Of a stretch of DNA of 20,881 bases, positions 17,579 to 20,881 are shown one piece after another. Each line of letters starts with the position of its first letter. Position 1 is the stretch's first letter. Origin of the DNA: Silene noctiflora (lineage: Eukaryota; Streptophyta; Magnoliopsida; Caryophyllales; Caryophyllaceae); NCBI GenBank assembly GCA_009801015.1, contig VHZZ01001062.1:47137-68017 (forward strand). The letters are read 5' to 3'. The position numbers and the translations under genes are program-made. Below the pieces are notes generated by a model, which ran no database searches, was not told the DNA's origin, and saw only the letters and a program-made list of their open reading frames with translations.

Positions 17579-18378
17579 ATGGAGGACCGAGTGGACACCT
17601 TAGAGGAAGTGTTTGATAAGAAACTTCCCAAGCTCGAGGGCATCGTGATCCGAATGGGAGAAAGCCACGAGGAGTTGGAAAAAAAGGTTGGTGGACTTGA
17701 GTCGGCGATGGACGAGATGAATACCCGGATCAAAAGCATCGGTGATGCAATCCCCGATGATCGCGAGGAGGAAATCGCTCACCTCCATCGAAATATCGAG
17801 GAGTTAGAGAACAATTGCGCCACGCTACTGAAAGCAGTGGCCAATGACGGGAATATTTAGCGCCTCAACCTCGCACCTACGATGGGGCGAGGGATTCGAA
17901 AGTTGTCGATAACTTTATTTTCGATATGGAGCATAACTTTCGATTAAATGGGCTCGACGAAGAGGAGAAAGCCTACACGTCAAGTATGTACTTGATGGAC
18001 GATGCCAAGATGTGGTGGAGGGCTAAGTACAAGGAAATCAAAGCAGGCACGATGACGGTGATGTCGTGGGCCGACTTCAAGAGGATTTTGAAGGATCAGT
18101 TATATCCCGAGAACACAAAGTTTGTCGCTCGGAGGAAGCTGAAGGAGGTGAAGCACACCAAGTCAATACAGGATTATGTGAGGAAGTTCTCAACGTGTAT
18201 TCTCGAGATTTCCGAAATGATCGAGACAAACCAAACATTGGAGTTCATCAACGGATTGAAGAGGTGGGCTCATTAGAAAGTAAAAAGAAAGAACCCCAAG
18301 ACTTTGTCTTCAACCGTATCGATTGCGGAGCAGGTTTTAGACTTCCACGGGGAGCTAGAGGCGCCTCGATAATAGGCA
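17579..18378 (+). pseudogene. gag pseudogene (Retrotrans_gag), copy 1
   Basis: The first in-frame ATG (17579) opens a Glu/Lys-rich heptad region (LEEVFDKKLPKLEGIV..., then EELEKKVGGLESAMDEM), a predicted coiled coil, which stops at TAG 17858-17860. A frameshift separates it from 17926-18276. That part has plant gag landmarks: DDAKMWWRAKY, SWADFKRILKDQLYP, SIQDYVRKF and FINGLKRWA. After a TAG (18274-18276) the same frame continues with LSSTVSIAEQVLDF until two stops near 18370. Gag packages the element RNA in virus-like particles. Multiple stops and one frameshift show this copy is dead. Confidence 0.8.
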
Positions 18379-18830
18379 CCAACGGAAAATACTGATGCGC
18401 CTCAGTATGGGCCTAATGGAAAAAGACCACAGGCTAGTTCGATTTCTGTTTGGATCAGTCGGTTTCACTCACAAGGGAGTCAAGCTCGATCGAGGAGTAC
18501 TCGGAATTCATCCACAAGCTTGTCTTCGAAAGTGGGAAACTCTACTATGACTACAACGAAGAAGCCGTTTGTGTGATTTGTCTGCAAAGATCCTAAGAAG
18601 ATAGTTGAATGTCCCAACATGGAAGAGTTCAACGCGATGTTATAGCGAATGCCGAAGGGAGCCCAAGAGCGTCTGATTGGCCAACTATCACTAGGAGTAT
18701 GACGAGGACCAGCTGCGAATATGATTACTTCGAAGGATAAGTTCGATGGGTCTATGAGGAAGCTGAAATAATCCCTCGCCAAGAGATACACGGGACTTAT
18801 GTATGTGGACTTGACCGGTGAATGAGAGTC
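18379..18830 (+). pseudogene. Degenerate linker between gag and protease
   Basis: A frame with several stops contains traces of the gag C-terminal region (a Ser/Gln/Arg-rich stretch, then FVCKDPKKIVECPNMEEF near 18570-18630). The single Cys pair is not a full zinc knuckle. It belongs to the same element as the preceding gag relic. Confidence 0.4.
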
Positions 18831-19080
18831 ATGCATGAGCAATTAGACTCGGGTGCCACCCACAATTTCGTGACTAGAGAAGAAGTCGATCGGCTCGGGT
18901 TGGTTATAGGTGATGCTAACAACAGCTTGAAGCCTATTAATGGGAAAATGAGACATATCTAGGGAGTGGCTAAGAATATCGCGATCCAGGTGGGCGAGTG
19001 GGCAGGGGAGCTCGATTCACCACCTTTCCGTTGGATGACTTCAAGTTAGTACTCGAGATGTAGTTCTTTCAGAGAGCATT
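18831..19080 (+). pseudogene. Retroviral-type aspartic protease relic
   Basis: The peptide QLDSGATHNFVTREEVDRLG starts at 18840 and contains the catalytic DSGA motif. It is followed by GVAKNIAIQVGEW and then, after a frameshift, LDDFKLVLEM, the expected order in gypsy-type proteases (LDDFxVVLGMDF). A TAG interrupts the frame near 18960. The protease would process the polyprotein; this copy cannot. Confidence 0.7.
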
Positions 19081-19861
19081 ATTAGTATTAGTGTTGAAGC
19101 CGAGTGACGAATCAATGCTGCTCTGGGGTCTTTCACGGTGAAGATCGTGGATGAGGACAAGGGGCACCCTCGAATATTGGCAATGAGGGTATTACCAACG
19201 CTGAGACGAAGGATGCCAACTTGGAGAATGCCTAAAGGTTCAACAAAGCCGTGGGAGAACAAGACCTAGGCTAACTACGTTGCTAAGTGGTCTGGGAGAC
19301 AAGAGGAGAGCCTACCACCTCAGAGGGGAGTAGACAATAAGGTTCGAGAGGCCCAGCTAAGAATGTCCCACGACATTAGGGGGCCACGTCGAAGTGTTGA
19401 TTGACGTCCTGGTTTGAGGGTGAGCCGACCCAAATAACAAGGCCTCTTACTATCAGGGGCCCGCACCAAAATACTGATTTTGCGTCCTGGAGATCTCCCA
19501 TGTTTTTGAATGCTAGTACCGAAGAGACAATAGACAAGGTTAAAATGCGTTGAAGTAGGCATTTGGAAAGATCCCGATAAGTGTCTTCTCGAGCAACGAC
19601 AAACTGGAATTTCTTGAAGGACTAGAGGCGAGTGGTGGGCTTGGAGAACATGATGTTCGTCAACTTCTATGTCAAAGAGTTTCGACCCATCCTTGAAGGG
19701 ACGTGGAAGTCGTTCATTATGTGGACTAATGCCCATCTATAAGCTGAAGCACAGAGAAAGTCGAACCCGAAGGCGATGTGGACGGCCACAACTCACCGAG
19801 GATGTCTCACAGAAGCACCGTTCCATATTTTTGTGTTGCCGTAGGCGGAAACAGATTAGGT
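19081..19861 (+). other. Unrecognised remainder of the element's internal region
   Basis: About 780 bp between the protease relic and the polypurine tract. All frames are broken. I find no reverse transcriptase (YxDD), RNase H, integrase (HHCC or DDE) or chromodomain motif. The intact element would need several kb more, so most of pol has been lost or was never present in this non-autonomous form. Confidence 0.5.
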
Positions 19862-19870
19862 GGAGGAGAG
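19862..19870 (+). other. Polypurine tract
   Basis: GGAGGAGAG directly precedes the TGTAAGGAGC start of LTR 2. A purine tract in this position primes plus-strand synthesis in LTR retrotransposons. Confidence 0.6.
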
Positions 19871-20406
19871 TGTAAGGAGCCGCAATTCAGCCACATAATC
19901 CCTAAAATTTCTCACGTGGCCCGTTCACTTCTAACCCTAATTAGATTTTAATTATGTACTTATATATTTTTATTTATGTTTTTAGTTTCAATTAAGACTC
20001 TAAGCCTACTTCCTACGTGTCGAGTCTTGGAGTTTACTTTTTAGTATAAGATACATTTTTAGGTGTTTAAAAAACATATCGCTATTTTCCACACTCAATG
20101 TATCCTGCTACAGGACTAAAACTATCAAATAAGCCTCTTTGTGGAGTGCTAGTCAATAAAAACCGCTTCTCACCTTTAAGATTGATATTACTTATCTCTT
20201 GGTTACAATAATCGTATTGCCTACTTTTATCGCTTTCGTTTGTCGAACGTTGATAATCGTGACTAGGATTCCCGACACACACCCTGATTCCCAAGAGTGC
20301 TAATAGGCGATCCTTCACTAGTACGAAACCCTTGTTGCTTGCATTCTTGAACTAGAGTCAGGCAAGGGTGCGCACCACGATCCGTCAAAAGTACCGGACT
20401 GGGAAA
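19871..20406 (+). mobile_element. Gypsy-type LTR 2 (536 bp)
   Basis: It starts TGTAAGGAGCCGCAATTCAG and ends CCGGACTGGGAAA just before a second primer-binding site (the expected terminal CA is mutated). It is homologous throughout to LTR 1 without that LTR's 938-bp insertion. Many substitutions and small indels separate the two, indicating old age. Confidence 0.8.
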
Positions 20407-20408
20407 TT

Positions 20409-20422
20409 TGGTATCAAAGCCC
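20409..20422 (+). other. Second primer-binding site
   Basis: TGGTATCAAAGCCC follows LTR 2 by two bases and differs from the initiator-Met site by a single base. Its presence shows that LTR 2 serves as the 5' LTR of a second copy. Confidence 0.75.
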
Positions 20423-20477
20423 GGTCTTTGGATTGGTTTCTGCCATCCTCATTTGTTCATCGTAATCGAGAAAATGG

Positions 20478-20772
20478 GTTAAAGTATAGAGGATCGAGTA
20501 GACGCCTTAGAGGAAGGGTTCGATAAGAAACATCCCAAACTCGAGGGCATCGTGATCCGAATGGGGGAGAGCCACAAGGAGTTTGAAAAGATGGTTGGTG
20601 GCCCTGGGTCGGTGATGGACGAGAAGAATACCTGGATCCAAGGGATCATTGATGCAATCCCCGACGATCGGAAGGAAGTAATCGCTCACCTCCATTGAAA
20701 GATCGAGGAGTTAGAGACAAGTTACGCCACGCTAATGAAAGTGGTGACCAATGACGGGAAATATTTAGAGGC
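20478..20772 (+). pseudogene. gag pseudogene start, copy 2 (truncated)
   Basis: This repeats the coiled-coil start of gag copy 1 almost base for base (DRVDALEEGFDKK, LEGIVIRMGESHKEFEK, DAIPDDR). It has an early TAA two codons after the ATG at 20475, and a TGA in place of an Arg codon near 20696. Homology stops at about 20772, where unrelated sequence begins, so this copy is cut at its gag N-terminal part. Confidence 0.75.
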
Positions 20773-20881
20773 CCATAAATTGAAAGCTTGATAGGCTATC
20801 ACACACCTATGCAAAAATACCCTTTGGTACAACACAAGTAATGTAGTATTAAGGGGTCGAATCCACAGAGAGCTCGGTAGT
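20773..20881. other. Edge of an unidentified repeat
   Basis: Sequence departs from the gag copy and contains GGTACAACACAAGTAATGTA, then AAGGGGTCGAATCCACAGAG. This style of sequence is common in plant repeats, but the window ends before it can be classified. Confidence 0.3.

Noticed and set aside
17413..17739. 108-codon minus-strand ORF
   Set aside because: Antisense shadow of the gag coiled-coil region and LTR end; the plus strand carries the homologous gag.
18484..18493. CTCGATCGAG inside the gag-protease linker
   Set aside because: A single 10-bp match without neighbouring copies at 19-21 bp spacing; probably chance.
19320..19736. 138-codon minus-strand ORF
   Set aside because: Lies in the decayed internal region of a plus-strand retroelement; no recognisable domain.

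Overview
The window is plant nuclear DNA, most likely from a eudicot. It contains one recognisable spliced protein gene with GT-AG introns, a tRNA-derived SINE of the Au type, Stowaway-type and other MITEs, a Helitron terminus, and several decayed LTR retrotransposons whose primer-binding sites resemble the initiator-Met type. No bacterial-style gene organisation is present. The species cannot be fixed from the sequence. One base (6044) is an N.

Left third (1-5900): repeat DNA. Positions 1-3257 read as a non-autonomous Ty3/gypsy-like element. It has the end of a 5' LTR (1-287), a degenerate primer-binding site, an internal region without recognisable pol, and a complete 3' LTR (2006-3257, TGTAATACCC...GGGTGTTACA). 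The LTR abuts a truncated LTR of the same family in the opposite orientation (3258 to about 4201). These LTRs and the internal region carry a perfect palindrome, ACTCGATCGAGT, in arrays with a 19-21 bp repeat distance. Next come a foldback MITE (4596-5136, about 252-bp arms) and a small TIR element (5251-5736). A Helitron 3' terminus on the minus strand (5905-5938) follows.

Middle (5939-12140): an AT-rich upstream region with three ATT microsatellites leads into the only intact gene. This is a seven-coding-exon gene (7943-12138, + strand) for a 318-residue chloroplast-type ankyrin protein that I recognise as EMB506. Each of its four central exons is exactly 99 nt and encodes one 33-residue ankyrin repeat. 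Its introns hold a MITE with a Stowaway nested in it and a solo copia-type LTR (intron 1), a small MITE (intron 2), and a MITE with a perfect 8-bp target duplication (intron 6).

Right part (12141-20881): an Au SINE with a 17-bp perfect target duplication lies just downstream of the gene. About 2.2 kb without recognisable genes follows, then a 1-kb inverted-repeat element (14961-15960). Last comes a decayed gypsy-type element arranged in tandem: LTR, gag, protease remnant, LTR, second gag start. The first LTR is interrupted by a 938-bp unclassified insertion that carries a degenerate 30-bp minisatellite and a long TA microsatellite. The window ends in an unidentified repeat.

The one functional gene is therefore surrounded, and its introns populated, by layered mobile elements. 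The most unusual signal is the phased palindrome array, which sits directly upstream of a TATA box in two oppositely oriented LTRs. I infer that it is a promoter or enhancer device of this retroelement family.
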